Source: Bacteroidales bacterium (GTDB taxonomy: Bacteria > Bacteroidota > Bacteroidia > Bacteroidales > JAIPAH01). Taken from it: DNA of 41,462 nucleotides. Every line of letters begins with the position of its first letter. Within the stretch, counting starts at the first letter, position 1. A program made the translations under genes and the position numbers. Below the pieces are notes generated by a model. The model was not told where the DNA came from and did no database searches. It was given only the letters and a program-made list of their open reading frames with translations. The DNA lies in the NCBI GenBank assembly GCA_021738485.1, contig JAIPBX010000017.1, positions 1 to 41,462 on the forward strand. The letters run 5' to 3'. Below are positions 7,716 through 16,384 of this stretch, one piece after another.

Positions 7716-9646
7716 AAATCAAAGAGATTAATTTTTAAAGAAAAATGATAATTCCTTCCCGGCATAGGATGCCAGGCCATAACCTGGTAATCCGTATCAA
7801 AAAGGTTGTTTACCTTAAAAGATAGTTCCCCCTTAAAATCATCTTGCTGAAAGTGATACCCTAAACCTGCATCAGTAATGCTGAAGGCAGGCATAAAAGC
7901 GTCATTTTCCGGGGTAGTATATCGTTTTCCCGTATAGCAATAGGTAATGTCAGCATACCATTTCTTATACTTCAAAAAAGTGTATGAGGAAAAAGTGTGT
8001 TGCGGGACATAAATCAATTGATTATTTGTTTCGTTTTCCTTTGCTTTTGATTTGTTATAAGTCCGGGTAAAGTTATAGGAGGCCCTGGTCATAAGTTCTG
8101 TTGTTCCTTGTTGCCAGGTAACACTGATGCTGTTTTCCACACCCTTTGAAACCACACTTTTCAGGTTACGTGGTGTCCAGTAACTCATCACCGAGTCGGG
8201 GGACCAGGATATCCAATCATCAATGGCCGATCGAAAACCTGTTACTTCAGTTTCGATTTTAAAATCATTGGTTATCTTTTGGGAATATTCCGCTCCAAGC
8301 TCCCACGAAATACCCCTTTCGGGTTCCAATGCACTATTTCCTCCCGGTGACCAATATAGATCATTCATGGTAGGGAGCCTGTAATTTCGTGAAAGATTAG
8401 CTTTTACAAACAAATCCCTGTTTGCCAGAACTTTATAATCCATACCCACAGAAGGGATCACGGGAATTAATGAACCGTCAATCCATTGCTGCCGAAGCAT
8501 TAAACGGGATACCAATCGTTTCGAAAAGGTATATTCCAATCCGGCGAAAGCCGTTATCCTGTTTCTTTGCTTTTGCCCTTCATAATTGTTGGAGCGTACC
8601 CTGGTCCGCTGATGTTTCATACTGGTTTCCAAAGTCAGCTTCGGGGTAAGGGGTTTTTGGTATTTCACTGCCGATACCATGCGGTAAGAGTAATTGTCCG
8701 AATCGATACGGGCAATATCATTTTTGTAATTCAGGTAATCGTAAAGGTAGGCGGTGCGCACACTAAGGGTGGAGCTTTTAAGTTGTTTTTTCCAATGCAC
8801 AATAGAACGGAGAAAGCTATTTTCCTGCTCTTCATCCCTCGAAGAAGCATTTACGCCAAGCGGCGGAGCAATATTCCGATGATGATTCTGCCCCCACACA
8901 TGCAAAGTTACCACATCGTCGGGCCCGAGTTTCCAGTACATCTCCTGCAGCAAAGATGTTTGAGAATAACCGGCATTTTCCCGCACTTCTACAGGCGGAT
9001 CATTCCTGTTTTTAAAATTATTTTTAAAGGAGAAATCGTTATCGGAAGTGGCATAATGCAGGCGCGTGCGACTTTGAAATTCAGAGTTGCCTATTTTTAA
9101 AGAAGCGTTGGTTTTGTATGTATCAAAACTTCCGAACCGCTGCTCCAGTTTCATCCTGAAGTTCTCCGACCAGTCAATCTCATTTTTAATGCTGATACTT
9201 CCGCCAAGGCCTCCGCTACCCTTGGATATACTCCCACCGCCGTGGCGAAGAGAAACTTTGTCGGCAGCAAAAACGGGTATCATCGAAAAATCGGTCTGGC
9301 CCAGCATAGGCGAGCTGATTTCCACGCCATTCCACAACACTTTGGTATGAGAGGCACTTGTGCCGCGAAAAGAAGCTGTGGCCAGGGCGCCCTGACCATA
9401 AGATTTTATAAACATCGGAGAATGCCTCGAAAGCAATTCCGAGAAAGAGGAAGTGGAGTATTGTTCAAGCGCCGTGGAGTCTATCCGCGTCTTTTTATAA
9501 CCACTCATTTTTCTGATTTTCGTGGCTTTTACGGTAATACCCTCCAGCGAAGTAACCTCATCACCCACTCTAATCGTATCCTGGGCGATTAGAGAAAAGG
9601 CAGGAAACATCAACAAAACCATTATATAAAATCCGCGATTCATCAT
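7712..9646 (-). CDS. btuB: TonB-dependent outer-membrane receptor, BtuB-like (vitamin B12 uptake)
   Basis: A 644-aa receptor with a signal peptide (to about residue 22, ending SLIAQ), a plug domain (FSELLSRHSPMFIKSYGQGALATASFRGTSASHTKVLWNGVEI, with GSGGLGGSISI) and a 22-strand-type barrel ending KINLFDL. It imports a large substrate across the outer membrane using TonB energy. Size and plug fit the BtuB-like group, and the cobalamin riboswitch upstream plus the BtuG-like partner downstream make cobalamin the likely substrate. It overlaps both neighbours by 4 nt (ATGA type), so translation is probably coupled. No inner-membrane BtuCDF genes are in the window, so they must be elsewhere. Confidence 0.9.
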   Translation of the reverse strand: MMNRGFYIMVLLMFPAFSLIAQDTIRVGDEVTSLEGITVKATKIRKMSGYKKTRIDSTALEQYSTSSFSELLSRHSPMFIKSYGQGALATASFRGTSASHTKVLWNGVEISSPMLGQTDFSMIPVFAADKVSLRHGGGSISKGSGGLGGSISIKNEIDWSENFRMKLEQRFGSFDTYKTNASLKIGNSEFQSRTRLHYATSDNDFSFKNNFKNRNDPPVEVRENAGYSQTSLLQEMYWKLGPDDVVTLHVWGQNHHRNIAPPLGVNASSRDEEQENSFLRSIVHWKKQLKSSTLSVRTAYLYDYLNYKNDIARIDSDNYSYRMVSAVKYQKPLTPKLTLETSMKHQRTRVRSNNYEGQKQRNRITAFAGLEYTFSKRLVSRLMLRQQWIDGSLIPVIPSVGMDYKVLANRDLFVKANLSRNYRLPTMNDLYWSPGGNSALEPERGISWELGAEYSQKITNDFKIETEVTGFRSAIDDWISWSPDSVMSYWTPRNLKSVVSKGVENSISVTWQQGTTELMTRASYNFTRTYNKSKAKENETNNQLIYVPQHTFSSYTFLKYKKWYADITYCYTGKRYTTPENDAFMPAFSITDAGLGYHFQQDDFKGELSFKVNNLFDTDYQVMAWHPMPGRNYHFSLKINLFDL

Positions 9647-10626
9647 CTTTTAAGTAGGCGTTTAACACAATTTATTTTATGGCCGGTCATCTTCAGCAAA
9701 TATGCTCCAGGTGTTAAAGCACTCATGTCAATGGTTAACCGGGAATCCTCCATCGCCAGCTTCTTCATTCTTTGCCCGCTAAGTGTGATAATTTCAACCG
9801 AGCAGGGATAAGCCCTGGTTTCGACGCTCAGATGGTCAGCAACGGGATTGGGGTACACTGTCGCCTGTATTTCCTGGTGCTCCACGGAGTTTATAGAATT
9901 CACATCATTTATCACCGCCATAGCATCAAGATCAAACCCACCGGAAGGAAATTGAGTCGGCCAGGGATCATTCACAATATTTCCTTCACTATCATAGGTG
10001 GCAGCGGTTTCATCAAGTGTCCCCACCGCATCCCTGATTCTGACATGGGTGATATGGCTCAGGTCCAGTGCCGAACTGTCGGTAAGGACCGATAAATCGA
10101 ATGGCGTCCCGTAAAACACCTTGTATTTTCCTGCAAAGTTATGAACTTGCTGAGGGTCCAAAGTTCCAAAACTCCCGATTTGCGTTTCCGTCTGCGTTAA
10201 TGATACCGCCGGAAACCGCACAAAATGCTGCCCGTCGGAACTCACCTCCACGAAAGCCAGTTCAAGAAATTCTTCCGAAAAGCTATTTTCATAAATGGCA
10301 AAGTCAAATCCCTGCCCGTTAGCCACGGGAATTTCGAGGTGGTAGGTAGCCGTGCCGCCATCGCCCAGGCTAACCACCTGGCCATCGGCTTTTCCGGTGG
10401 CATTGCCAGGCTCGCCGTAGGTGGCTTTCCCGAGACTTGTATCAGTGATGTTGAGAAAACCCCGCTGCACTTGTAATTCAGCGGCCCATCTTTTTATAAC
10501 CGAACTGTCGGCATGTATGGCCGTACTCCCTTCGTTACCAGGGGGCGGGGCATACTGCCCCACCCCTGTAACAGAGATTATGAGTAATAGGAATAAGTTA
10601 AAATATGCTATAATGGCTTTTTTCAT
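9643..10626 (-). CDS. T9SS-sorted cell-surface protein of the B12 operon
   Basis: A 327-aa secreted protein. It has a signal peptide (MKKAIIAYFNLFLLLIISVTGVGQ), a core with VVSLGDGGTATYHLEIPVANGQGFDFAIYENSF and LAFVEVSSDGQHFVRFPAVSL, and a C-terminal T9SS type A sorting domain (YPNPVADHLSVETR ... LTPGAYLLKMTG). The core resembles an uncharacterised cell-surface family that I recall as sometimes carrying PEP-CTERM tails in other phyla. The function is not known to me. Its position between the propeller gene and btuB under a cobalamin riboswitch suggests a role in capturing or presenting B12, as surface lipoproteins do in Bacteroides. The link is contextual only. Confidence 0.8.
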   Translation of the reverse strand: MKKAIIAYFNLFLLLIISVTGVGQYAPPPGNEGSTAIHADSSVIKRWAAELQVQRGFLNITDTSLGKATYGEPGNATGKADGQVVSLGDGGTATYHLEIPVANGQGFDFAIYENSFSEEFLELAFVEVSSDGQHFVRFPAVSLTQTETQIGSFGTLDPQQVHNFAGKYKVFYGTPFDLSVLTDSSALDLSHITHVRIRDAVGTLDETAATYDSEGNIVNDPWPTQFPSGGFDLDAMAVINDVNSINSVEHQEIQATVYPNPVADHLSVETRAYPCSVEIITLSGQRMKKLAMEDSRLTIDMSALTPGAYLLKMTGHKINCVKRLLKR

Positions 10627-10633
10627 AATCCGG

Positions 10634-12322
10634 TTATTTTACGATAATCTTTTTGCCCATGGCCTGGCCGCTTTGGCTGATTAATCGCACTACCAAAACC
10701 CGGGAACGATATTTATCGACAGAAATACTTGATGTTGTTTTATTTCGCGGTTGCCCGGAATAAATTTTCCGTCCGTCGATAGTATAAAGCTGAAGCGCTT
10801 TAACCGGTTTCTTACTTTCAACGATGAGCCGGCTATTCGATTGATAGATACGGGCCTCCCACTCAGCGCGGTCCTGAATCGCTGTCACAGCTTCCGGAGC
10901 AGCCGCCGGGACATCAGGAGCGGTAGCTTCCGGGTCAAAACCATAAGAACATCCATAACGCATGCCATCGGAAAGCACCGTACCCAAACCATCATTCATC
11001 TGCCATAAGGTTGAGTCGCTACGAAGCCATGTGCTCCACCAGTCCGGATCACCGCCAATTCCGCTATGGGTAACTTCCTCCCCTTCATAAATTATATCAT
11101 TCAGGAAGCCACCTCCTGTGGTGATTTCAAGGTAGGCATCCGTTTCAGAGATATCTGCAAGCATTTGTTCGGCGGTCACTTCCCCGTCATAACGGTAGCC
11201 CCAGGCCATTGAAACCGGTTCTGTCCCGTCATTCCAGTCAATGACAAGCATAGCTTCCTTGGTACCTTCGCCGATCCAAAAATCCACCTGGTCATAGGCA
11301 AACTCATTCACCACTTCCAGATCGAGAACCATAGCTTCGGGGGCTATACCCACTTCCACCGGTTCCTGAACCTGTTCGCCTTCCAGGTTATAAATAAGGT
11401 AGTTGCCATAGGTCTCATAATCACTTTCCGTGATATGCAGGTAATCATTGGCCGGGTCATACTCAACGGCGGCCGGAACCTCTTCTATAAAATCAAAATT
11501 CGTCTCCTGCGTGTTAATGTCATAACTTGCAATTGTAGAAGATAACGGAATATAAATTTTATCATAAGCCATCACCGAATTCCCATAATATCCGTAGTAA
11601 TCGCCGTTGATGACGGTCGTTTCAATTTCGTCTTCAAACACATCATAGCGGCTCACTGAAAAGCTGTTTTCGCCGGCATCGCTGAAATTGGTGTTGACCG
11701 TATAGATTATATTATTTTTCCTGAAAACTTCTTTAAGGCCCTGGGCGTTTGCCCCGAAATTGATTTCGCGGCTCAACTGGAGGGATGTTAAATCCACTAC
11801 GGCCAGCTTCCCTTCGGCTGTACTCCATGCTCCGGGGACGGCCACATAAGCGGAATCCATATAAATCTCCATGCCGGCGGCTTCTCCGGATAGTTCTATG
11901 GTCTCCAGGGTTTGCAGACTTGTCTTGTCAAGAATTTTCAAACTTTGCGTGGTGACCGGGTATTGCCTTGTAAGCAGCAGTTTGTCTTCATAAACTGCCA
12001 ACTGATTGAGGCCGCTAATTTCGGTGCCGGCCAGTCGGGTCATGCTTTCCACATCATAACGGATAAGCGAATCTTCGGCACATACATAGAGATTCGTCCC
12101 TTCCAGCAAAGCATCCTGCGTTGACTGGGTGTAAATACTGTCGGCTACCTCATACTGATCGGCATTGTGATTGTAATAACTCAACGAAACGTGATCGGCT
12201 TCATTGGAATAGACGCCTCCATTGACGATAAAAGTTTTTAAAAGATCCTGCTGCTGAGCTGTTCCATAATTCCAAAAACCTGAAATCAGGCTGATAAGTA
12301 AGAAAAAAGTAAACTTTTTCAT
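10634..12322 (-). CDS. T9SS-sorted beta-propeller protein with a second uncharacterised domain (B12 operon, first gene)
   Basis: A 562-aa secreted protein with signal peptide (to about 22). Residues about 28-330 form a BtuG/DUF5074-like propeller (IVNGGVYSNEADHVSLSYYN, LTRQYPVTTQSLKILDKTSLQTLETIEL). Residues about 335-475 are a distinct domain (VDFWIGEGTKEAMLVIDWNDGTEPVSMAWGYRYDGEVTAEQML) that I recall from secreted proteins of several phyla. The C-terminus is a T9SS type A sorting domain (YTIDGRKIYSG ... MGKKIIVK). It is the first gene after the cobalamin riboswitch. Inference: it captures cobalamin at the cell surface as a T9SS-delivered counterpart of lipoprotein BtuG. No catalytic motif is visible. 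Confidence 0.8.
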   Translation of the reverse strand: MKKFTFFLLISLISGFWNYGTAQQQDLLKTFIVNGGVYSNEADHVSLSYYNHNADQYEVADSIYTQSTQDALLEGTNLYVCAEDSLIRYDVESMTRLAGTEISGLNQLAVYEDKLLLTRQYPVTTQSLKILDKTSLQTLETIELSGEAAGMEIYMDSAYVAVPGAWSTAEGKLAVVDLTSLQLSREINFGANAQGLKEVFRKNNIIYTVNTNFSDAGENSFSVSRYDVFEDEIETTVINGDYYGYYGNSVMAYDKIYIPLSSTIASYDINTQETNFDFIEEVPAAVEYDPANDYLHITESDYETYGNYLIYNLEGEQVQEPVEVGIAPEAMVLDLEVVNEFAYDQVDFWIGEGTKEAMLVIDWNDGTEPVSMAWGYRYDGEVTAEQMLADISETDAYLEITTGGGFLNDIIYEGEEVTHSGIGGDPDWWSTWLRSDSTLWQMNDGLGTVLSDGMRYGCSYGFDPEATAPDVPAAAPEAVTAIQDRAEWEARIYQSNSRLIVESKKPVKALQLYTIDGRKIYSGQPRNKTTSSISVDKYRSRVLVVRLISQSGQAMGKKIIVK

Positions 12323-12447
12323 GTGACTTGGTGTTTTAATTGTTTAACAATTCATCTAAAACCAAGCTCACAGGAAAAAACGGATAGGAATAAATTACGT
12401 ATTAGATAATTTATTCATCGCTTTTATCCCGAAAGCTCAGAATAATC

Positions 12448-12640
12448 CGATCAATGGCAGGTTTTCTGGCTTGTCACCTTGTTTCGGAACCTTCCCATCC
12501 GCCTGAGGCGGACAGTGGTTAAACCCGAAGTTATTTGTGACTTACAGCAGCGGGAACTGCTCAGGATTCTCACCTGATTCCCTTGTAAGGAAGAGATTGC
12601 GGGACTTTTACCCCGCAATACATCGCTTCCATAACCATTA
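12448..12640 (-). promoter_or_regulatory. Cobalamin (AdoCbl) riboswitch
   Basis: On the minus strand the sequence contains the B12-box core GGGAATCAGGTGAGAATCC...CAGTTCCCGCTGCTGTAA and the 3' conserved GCCAGAAAACCTGCC. These are hallmark cobalamin riboswitch segments in the right order and spacing. A variable arm carries the palindrome CCGCCTCAGGCGG. It lies between a clear promoter and the ATG at 12322, so it should repress the four-gene operon when cobalamin is plentiful. Exact ends are approximate. Confidence 0.95.
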
Positions 12641-12648
12641 ATCTAATG

Positions 12649-12678
12649 CAAATGTATAAAGATTTCGCGAAGCACAAA
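12649..12678 (-). promoter_or_regulatory. Promoter of the B12 operon
   Basis: On the minus strand TTTG (12678-12675) is followed after 18 nt by TACATTTG (12656-12649), matching the Bacteroidota -33 TTG and -7 TAnnTTTG pattern. It would start transcription just before the riboswitch. Confidence 0.7.
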
Positions 12679-12792
12679 GAGTTATTTTCCCGGTCTTTTT
12701 CCACGGGTGTTGTATCGGATATCTGCCGGATTACGGAGGGAATGAATTAACAGGCGAGTTTGTGAAAAACAGGTATATGTTTATACGTGTTT

Positions 12793-13173
12793 AAGTGCGT
12801 AGGTGTTTAAGTTATTTTGCCATATCTTCTTACAGGATGTTTGATTAGGTAAGATAAAATTTACAACGTTATAACAAAAGATCTGAAAGAGCGTAACGTA
12901 ATTACCTACTTAAAAGTCAGGATTGTGAGACATTGATTTGCAATAATTTATCATCAGATGAGTTTTAACTTTGTGCTTCTTTGAGTCTTGGTGCCTTTGT
13001 GGCAGTACTTCAATAAGGCCACAAAAACACCAGGACATCAGGATTCATGAAGAAAGACGTATAGCGTAATTGGAAAATATTAGTATTTGATATAGAACTA
13101 TTTATTAAAATAACAGTCTTTTAATAAAAGATTTATATTCATTTTTTTCTTCAACTTAAGCACCTAAGCACTT
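12793..13173. repeat. MITE-like or decayed element bounded by 21-bp inverted repeats
   Basis: AAGTGCGTAGGTGTTTAAGTT (12793-12813) and AACTTAAGCACCTAAGCACTT (13153-13173) are inverted with 19 of 21 positions matching. Inside is a second imperfect inverted pair, CTTGGTGCCTTTGTGGC and GCCACAAAAACACCAGG (about 12988-13035), plus a GAAAGAGCGTAACGTAATTACC motif shared with 5.84 kb. No open frame of note lies within. The rest of 12323-13331 holds the riboswitch, its promoter and AT-rich leader. Confidence 0.55.
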
Positions 13174-13271
13174 ACCATAAAAATTTCATAAAAACCCACT
13201 AACAAACTGTTAATCAAACGATATAATGCATCCTTAACCATCTGACACACCCCGACTTAAAATAAATTTTG

Positions 13272-13279
13272 TATTTTTG
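13272..13279 (+). promoter_or_regulatory. Putative -7 promoter box for the aminomutase gene
   Basis: TATTTTTG matches TAnnTTTG, about 52 nt before the ATG at 13332. No convincing -33 TTG at ideal spacing. Confidence 0.4.
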
Positions 13280-13331
13280 TGGTGTAATTTATAAATCATT
13301 TATAACTAACTAAGTACTCAAAAATATATCT

Positions 13332-15539
13332 ATGTACCAGGATAATTATCTAAACATCAGCCCATCGGACTTATCCATCCGGGTACTCAAAAAGCAAAGG
13401 CTTTGGAAGCATCAGCTAGTGACCCAGCTTATCGGGGAAAATTATAAACTAAAACAACTCATCCGCAGCTCTGATAACGTCAGGTTATTCACTGAGGGAA
13501 TACAACGATGGATTGTGGGTTGGCTCAAAGATCGCCCCCATGCATATGCTTTCTATACGAAAAAAGCACACGGAATGGAAGCCTTCTTATCCCTTTCATG
13601 GAGTGAAGTGGCTGCAATAAGAATCCTTGACTATATCGACCATTCGGGACAATATTTTGAAGATCAAAACCTCAAGGGACAAAAAGTCCGTTCGCATCCC
13701 TTCAAGCTTCTTTATAACGACTATTACCTCAGGGAGACAAACACAACCAAGAATTTCTATTTTGATTTAATTGCTCTTTTCAGGCAGTTTAACGGTACGC
13801 TGCCCCAGCAAAAACCTTCTGCAAAGAGAGTCTTTCAATGGATGGGCCAACATCCCTCGGGGTTAGACAAAGACATAATGCAGCGCAGAGAGAAGAACAA
13901 AGCACACATTATCAGCAAAATCATCGACAAGCTGGAAAACGGCACCCTCAGAAAAGCATCTTACAAGCTTGATAAAAATATGACGCGCGATCAGAAAGTA
14001 GCCCAGGTTAAAAAGTGGTGGCAAACAAGTGCCTTTCACCTGGTATTTTCTTTCCGCTCACCTGAAATTATCAACGAGATGCTCGACCACACCCTCGACA
14101 GAAAAACCATGCGCATTATGGAGCAGGCTCGCGAAGCGGGCATTCCCTTTTTCATCAATCCCTACTACTTGTCATTGCTCGACATTGAAAGCCCTTACCG
14201 GGCCGATGCGGTTATAAGAGACTATATCTTTTATTCCGAAGACCTGGTGGAAGAATTCGGGCAGATTGCAGCATGGGAAAAAGAAGACATTGTAGAACCC
14301 GGCAAACCTAATGTGGCCGGCTGGATTCTACCCACCTACAACAATATTCACCGCCGATATCCCGAAGTAGCCATTTTAATCCCCGACACCGTTGGGAGAG
14401 CGTGCGGAGGCTTATGCGTTTCTTGTCAAAGAATGTACGATTTTCAAAACGGCCATCTGAATTTCAATCTTGATAAACTAAAGCCCCATGAAAAATGGCA
14501 TGACAAGCTTAAGCGATTAATGGAATACTTCGAGCATGATTCCCAGTTAAGAGATATCCTGATAACCGGTGGAGATGCTCTGATGAGCTCTGACAAGTCG
14601 CTGCAGGAAATACTCGAGGCGGTCTATACGATGGCCGCCAATAAAAAAGCCGCCAATATAAAACGTCCTGACGGTGAAAAATACGCCGAAATGAAACGCG
14701 TGAGACTGGGAACACGTCTGCCGGCTTATATCCCGCAGCGTATCACCGATAAACTGATTGGGGTTTTAACTGCTTTTAAAGAAAAAGCCTCAGAACTCGG
14801 AATGGAACAGTTTGTCATTCAAACCCATTTTGAATCCGCCCTGGAAATCACTCCCGAAGTGAAAGAAGGCATCAAAAAACTGCTGGATGCCGGCTGGATC
14901 GTAACCAACCAGCAGGTATTCACCGCTGCCGCCAGTCGCCGCGGGCATACAGCCATGCTGCGGAAGGTGCTGAATGATATCGGTATTCTGACCTATTATA
15001 CGTTTTCCGTAAAAGGGTATAAGGAGAACAGGCACAATTTTTCCACCAATGCAAGGGCGGTGCAGGAACAAATCGAAGAAAAATTCGTCGGAACTATCCC
15101 CGAAGAGCATAAAAAATCGATACGTGAACTGGCCGGGAAACCGGAAAAAATCGTGGACAACATTAATGCATTCCGCCGCAGAACCCGCATCCCTTTTCTT
15201 GCCACCGACCGTAATGTACTGAATATGCCCGGCGTAGGCAAGAGCCTTACCTTCAGAACTATAGGAATAACCGAAGACGGACGCCGCATCCTTGAATTCG
15301 ATCACGACGCTACCAGGAGACACAGCCCTATTATCGACCAGATGAAGGAAGTAACTATTGTCGAGTCCAAATCTATCACCCGATACCTGGAACAACTTCA
15401 CGAACTAGGCGAAGACATCCGTGACTACCTGAGTATTTATGGGTACTCTATCGGGGAGAGTGAAGAAAGAATGAACCTGTATGAATATTCAGGCTATGAT
15501 TTTCAAATCACAGATAGGATAACAAATTTCAAACTTTAA
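13332..15539 (+). CDS. KamA-family radical SAM aminomutase, long form, possibly glutamate 2,3-aminomutase-like
   Basis: A 735-aa member of the PLP/radical SAM 2,3-aminomutase family, nearly twice the length of lysine 2,3-aminomutase (about 416 aa). The 4Fe-4S motif is C358, C362, C365 (RACGGLCVSC), followed by LITGGDALM. The PLP-lysine motif appears as PGVGK (K637), one residue shorter than PGGGGK. About 230 extra residues precede the cluster and have no motif I recognise. At the positions of the two Asp residues that hold the lysine side-chain amine in LAM, I align K561 (YYTFSVKG) and N631 (LNMPGVGK). Lys and Asn at these positions were reported for glutamate 2,3-aminomutase. A beta-amino acid such as beta-glutamate is therefore a plausible product. 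It stands alone, with no operon partners. Confidence 0.85.
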   Translation: MYQDNYLNISPSDLSIRVLKKQRLWKHQLVTQLIGENYKLKQLIRSSDNVRLFTEGIQRWIVGWLKDRPHAYAFYTKKAHGMEAFLSLSWSEVAAIRILDYIDHSGQYFEDQNLKGQKVRSHPFKLLYNDYYLRETNTTKNFYFDLIALFRQFNGTLPQQKPSAKRVFQWMGQHPSGLDKDIMQRREKNKAHIISKIIDKLENGTLRKASYKLDKNMTRDQKVAQVKKWWQTSAFHLVFSFRSPEIINEMLDHTLDRKTMRIMEQAREAGIPFFINPYYLSLLDIESPYRADAVIRDYIFYSEDLVEEFGQIAAWEKEDIVEPGKPNVAGWILPTYNNIHRRYPEVAILIPDTVGRACGGLCVSCQRMYDFQNGHLNFNLDKLKPHEKWHDKLKRLMEYFEHDSQLRDILITGGDALMSSDKSLQEILEAVYTMAANKKAANIKRPDGEKYAEMKRVRLGTRLPAYIPQRITDKLIGVLTAFKEKASELGMEQFVIQTHFESALEITPEVKEGIKKLLDAGWIVTNQQVFTAAASRRGHTAMLRKVLNDIGILTYYTFSVKGYKENRHNFSTNARAVQEQIEEKFVGTIPEEHKKSIRELAGKPEKIVDNINAFRRRTRIPFLATDRNVLNMPGVGKSLTFRTIGITEDGRRILEFDHDATRRHSPIIDQMKEVTIVESKSITRYLEQLHELGEDIRDYLSIYGYSIGESEERMNLYEYSGYDFQITDRITNFKL

Positions 15540-15703
15540 TTCGTCTCCATAATCCTGGCTTTTGCTTACTGTCACTGCAATCTTATTGCAGAACAAATCA
15601 TCCTGCTAATAGATTTTCATCCAAATTTTTAAGAGTTCGTAGGTCGTGGTTAATGGGAAGACTATTTTCAATCCTTGTTGTTCTGGGGTTTGGGGTGTGA
15701 AAA

Positions 15704-15799
15704 AAACCATTGAGCGTGCCAGCAAGTCCGGCAAAGGATACTGCTAGTCTCGCAGGGGTTGCCGAAGCATTAACCTCCACTAAAACCGCTCAATGGTTT
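15704..15799. repeat. Nested inverted-repeat element downstream of the aminomutase gene
   Basis: AAACCATTGAGCG (15704-15716) and CGCTCAATGGTTT (15787-15799) are a perfect 13-bp inverted pair. Inside it CGGCAA (15729-15734) pairs with TTGCCG (15759-15764), and CTGC with GCAG in the centre. A separate 7-bp hairpin CTGCAATcttATTGCAG is at 15575-15591 without a U tract. The whole 15540-16091 stretch has no supported gene; short frames here are chance. Confidence 0.6.
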
Positions 15800-16030
15800 A
15801 AGTTCATACAAATTTACATTCAAATCAGGATCAAACCTCATATTGGTGAAATTTGGTCTACAAGATGGAGAAGCCTCATTCGGCCGGCTATGCATAAACA
15901 TCTTTATCCTATAATCCCTACCCTGCCCTGCAAGCATTCCCTCACTTCCTTAATCGTCCTATTCTCCATCCATTCAATCATTCAACTGTCCCTTAATTAA
16001 AAAAAAATCGAAAAAATTTTTTCATTATTA

Positions 16031-16058
16031 TTGTGATTTGTATAAAAGTATATCTTTG
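16031..16058 (+). promoter_or_regulatory. Promoter of the RRM/cold-shock gene pair
   Basis: TTG (16031-16033), a 17-nt gap and TATCTTTG (16051-16058) match the Bacteroidota promoter pattern, 33 nt before the ATG at 16092. Confidence 0.65.
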
Positions 16059-16091
16059 TCAATGAATTACTAATTACTTAATTTTTATTTT

Positions 16092-16373
16092 ATGAACATT
16101 TACGTAGGGAATCTTCACTATGATTTAAGTGAAGACCAATTAAGAGAAATTTTTGAAGACTTCGGTACTGTCAACTCTGTAAAAATTATTACCGATAAGT
16201 TCTCAGGAAAAAGCAAGGGTTTTGGTTTCGTTGAAATGGCAGATGATACGGAAGCAAATCAAGCAATGGAAGAACTCAATGACGCCGAAGTCAAAGGACG
16301 CAGTATGCGAGTAAATCAAGCCCGCGAGCGTACAGACAACCGGCGAAGCAATGATCGCCAACAGCGCTACTAA
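16092..16373 (+). CDS. RRM-domain RNA-binding protein
   Basis: A 93-aa single-RRM protein of the small bacterial RNA-binding protein class. RNP2 reads NIYVGNL (residues 2-8) and RNP1 reads KGFGFVEM (about 42-49), with the aromatic residues that stack on RNA. The C-terminal tail is Arg/Asn/Gln-rich (RERTDNRRSNDRQQRY), as in cold-inducible homologues. It has a good promoter just upstream and is followed after 11 nt by a cold-shock domain gene, so the two are probably co-expressed, likely in response to cold or growth phase. The RNA targets are unknown. Confidence 0.95.
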   Translation: MNIYVGNLHYDLSEDQLREIFEDFGTVNSVKIITDKFSGKSKGFGFVEMADDTEANQAMEELNDAEVKGRSMRVNQARERTDNRRSNDRQQRY

Positions 16374-16384
16374 ACTCCTATTTT

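Noticed and set aside
15598-16000. Small ORFs on both strands (60 and 96 aa)
   Set aside because: They arise from the nested inverted repeat and low-complexity intergenic sequence; no family pattern or ribosome site is visible.
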